Source: Planctomycetota bacterium (GTDB taxonomy: Bacteria > Planctomycetota > Phycisphaerae > WQYP01). Taken from it: a DNA stretch of 6,756 bases. Both the position numbers and the translations under genes were made by a program. A model generated the notes under the pieces. The model was not told the origin of the DNA and did not search any database. It was given only the letters and a program-made list of their open reading frames with translations. Positions 5,818 through 6,756 of this stretch are shown here, piece after piece; positions within the stretch are counted from its first letter, which is position 1; each line of letters starts with the position of its first letter. Where the stretch lies: positions 1 through 6,756 of the forward strand of contig JAJZOA010000259.1 in the NCBI GenBank assembly GCA_021852225.1. Reading direction: 5' to 3'.

Positions 5818-6756
5818 TCAGACTTGCGCCGCCGATTTGCCAGCCAGTTGTGTCGCGGTGCCCGTGGGGCTGAAGCGATATTGATATAGAGTTTTCTTTT
5901 CTCCAGTCCCGTCCGGTGCCGCAATTTCCGCCTGCGTTTTCAAAAGCGGGTAAAGACGCCGGGCGTAATCGGTATCTTCCCCGCAATTGACCGCCTTAAA
6001 CCCGACCTGAATCGCAAGATCGCGCCGCACCGGGCACAAATGGTTCGGCGTTCGGAAATAGCGGTTCCCCACCTGATAATATCGCTGATGGGCAATCGAA
6101 TAATCAAATGGACCGGCAAATCGACCATCCACTTCCAGACGTCCGCCGAACACCACGCAGTCCACGCCGGGCTGGCGGTCAATGGCGAACAGAATATCGG
6201 CGACATATGTGGGCGCCACCAGATCGTCATCATCAATGAAGCAGACGAAATCACCGCCCGCCTCGCGCAACAGCCGCTGCCGCTTGGTGCCCACCGGTAA
6301 TTCTCCTCGGTCACGCGCGACACGAATTTCCACCTGCCACGGATTCGCCAAGGCAAAAATCTGCTGATGCAGGATATCCAGCAGTTCTCGCAGCGATTTT
6401 TCCCGCTTGTCCAAAGCGGCGATCAGAATGCTTAACCGGGGAGTCTGAATATCAAATCCGGCGGACTGCCGCAGTGCGAACATCAGCTCATCTTCCCGCC
6501 ATCGCAGTTGGTTCCGCCGGTACAGGGCATCCGGATGCCTCCCGATATGTTCATGCTCAATCACCACGCGCGGGTCCCAGGCATATCTGCCTGTTTTTTT
6601 GACCACGGCGGTAAATTCATTGTCGCAGAAAAACGACTGATACGCCGGATGATAGACATACCCGAAACGGCGATACAGATTCCAACCCATTATCGAAAGC
6701 GTCATCAGTGATTGACCGCCGCGGTAACCATCGGAAAAGTGCAGCGCGTGACCGAG
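5818..6756 (-). CDS. Tandem-domain family-2 glycosyltransferase, C-terminal part (5' end outside the window)
   Basis: The frame stays open to the right edge, so 312 residues are seen and the start lies outside. Roughly the first 70 residues look like the end of one GT-A domain: HPAYQSFFCDNEFTAVVKKTGRY followed by VVIEHEH, a frequent closing segment in bacterial and phage family-2 enzymes. A linker (LRWREDELMFALRQ) leads to a second GT-A domain that starts at PRLSILIAALDKR. This has GTKRQRLLREAGGDFVCFIDDDD, with the nucleotide-sugar/metal-binding Asp cluster coded at 6223-6234; RYFRTPNHLCPVRRDLA as an acceptor-side segment; and CGEDTDYARRL, with the probable catalytic-base Glu-Asp coded at 5974-5979. 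It would transfer sugars from nucleotide donors, probably onto a surface polysaccharide, glycan or protein; donor and acceptor cannot be told. The C-terminus has no membrane segment. It converges on the thiO-like gene across 78 bp. Confidence 0.85.
   Translation of the reverse strand, partial: LGHALHFSDGYRGGQSLMTLSIMGWNLYRRFGYVYHPAYQSFFCDNEFTAVVKKTGRYAWDPRVVIEHEHIGRHPDALYRRNQLRWREDELMFALRQSAGFDIQTPRLSILIAALDKREKSLRELLDILHQQIFALANPWQVEIRVARDRGELPVGTKRQRLLREAGGDFVCFIDDDDLVAPTYVADILFAIDRQPGVDCVVFGGRLEVDGRFAGPFDYSIAHQRYYQVGNRYFRTPNHLCPVRRDLAIQVGFKAVNCGEDTDYARRLYPLLKTQAEIAAPDGTGEKKTLYQYRFSPTGTATQLAGKSAAQV

Noticed and set aside
5182..5986. Minus-strand open frames opposite and beyond the oxidase gene (5182-5799, 5675-5986).
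   Set aside because: They are shadows of the oxidase and glycosyltransferase frames, with compositions rich in Arg, Pro and Ser and no family motifs.
1..6756. CRISPR array, tRNA, transposon ends, riboswitch or phage attachment site.
   Set aside because: No spaced direct repeats, cloverleaf-like segments, transposase motifs or long structured leaders were seen; intergenic space is under about 105 bp everywhere.

Overview
The window reads as a compact stretch of a moderately GC-rich Gram-negative chromosome. All genes are chromosomal in character. I see no mobile element, CRISPR array, tRNA or rRNA, and no gap over about 100 bases without a gene. An outer membrane is implied by apolipoprotein N-acyltransferase (Lnt). 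An exported protein with an unusually long, basic signal-peptide N-region, a PhoD-family protein, HEAT repeats and a large tandem family-2 glycosyltransferase together suggest the PVC group, perhaps Planctomycetota (Phycisphaerae-like). That placement is an inference from gene content, not from a marker gene.

Layout, left to right: (1) the last 40 codons of queD (+). (2) A minus-strand block of three genes that reads right to left: a PhoD-like exported protein (start 4473), then lnt (start 3024 or 3039), then an exported HEAT-repeat protein (start 1191). (3) A divergent intergenic region (4474-4575) with a good -10 box for the rightward gene and a perfect 7-bp inverted repeat. (4) A ThiO-like FAD-dependent glycine/amino-acid oxidase (+). 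(5) Convergent to it, the 3' part of a large two-domain family-2 glycosyltransferase (-) that runs off the right edge.

How the genes may work together: lnt and the HEAT gene are 39 bp apart, and the HEAT gene has its own Shine-Dalgarno, so one transcript is likely. The PhoD-like gene lies 90 bp upstream of lnt, and a GC-rich hairpin sits in the gap, so its linkage to lnt is less certain. The three products would all act at or outside the inner membrane. queD (queuosine precursor synthesis), the thiO-like gene (thiazole or amine oxidation) and the glycosyltransferase look like independent neighbours.

The main unusual observation is the PhoD-like protein. The fold motifs and reading frame are well preserved, but the metal-ligand residues in three separate active-site motifs are replaced: GDxxY is GNSVY, DDHD is DDRD, and GDxH is GHRR. 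Its signal peptide is Sec-type and lacks a twin arginine. This suggests an exported pseudoenzyme, or one with altered chemistry, rather than an ordinary alkaline phosphatase D.
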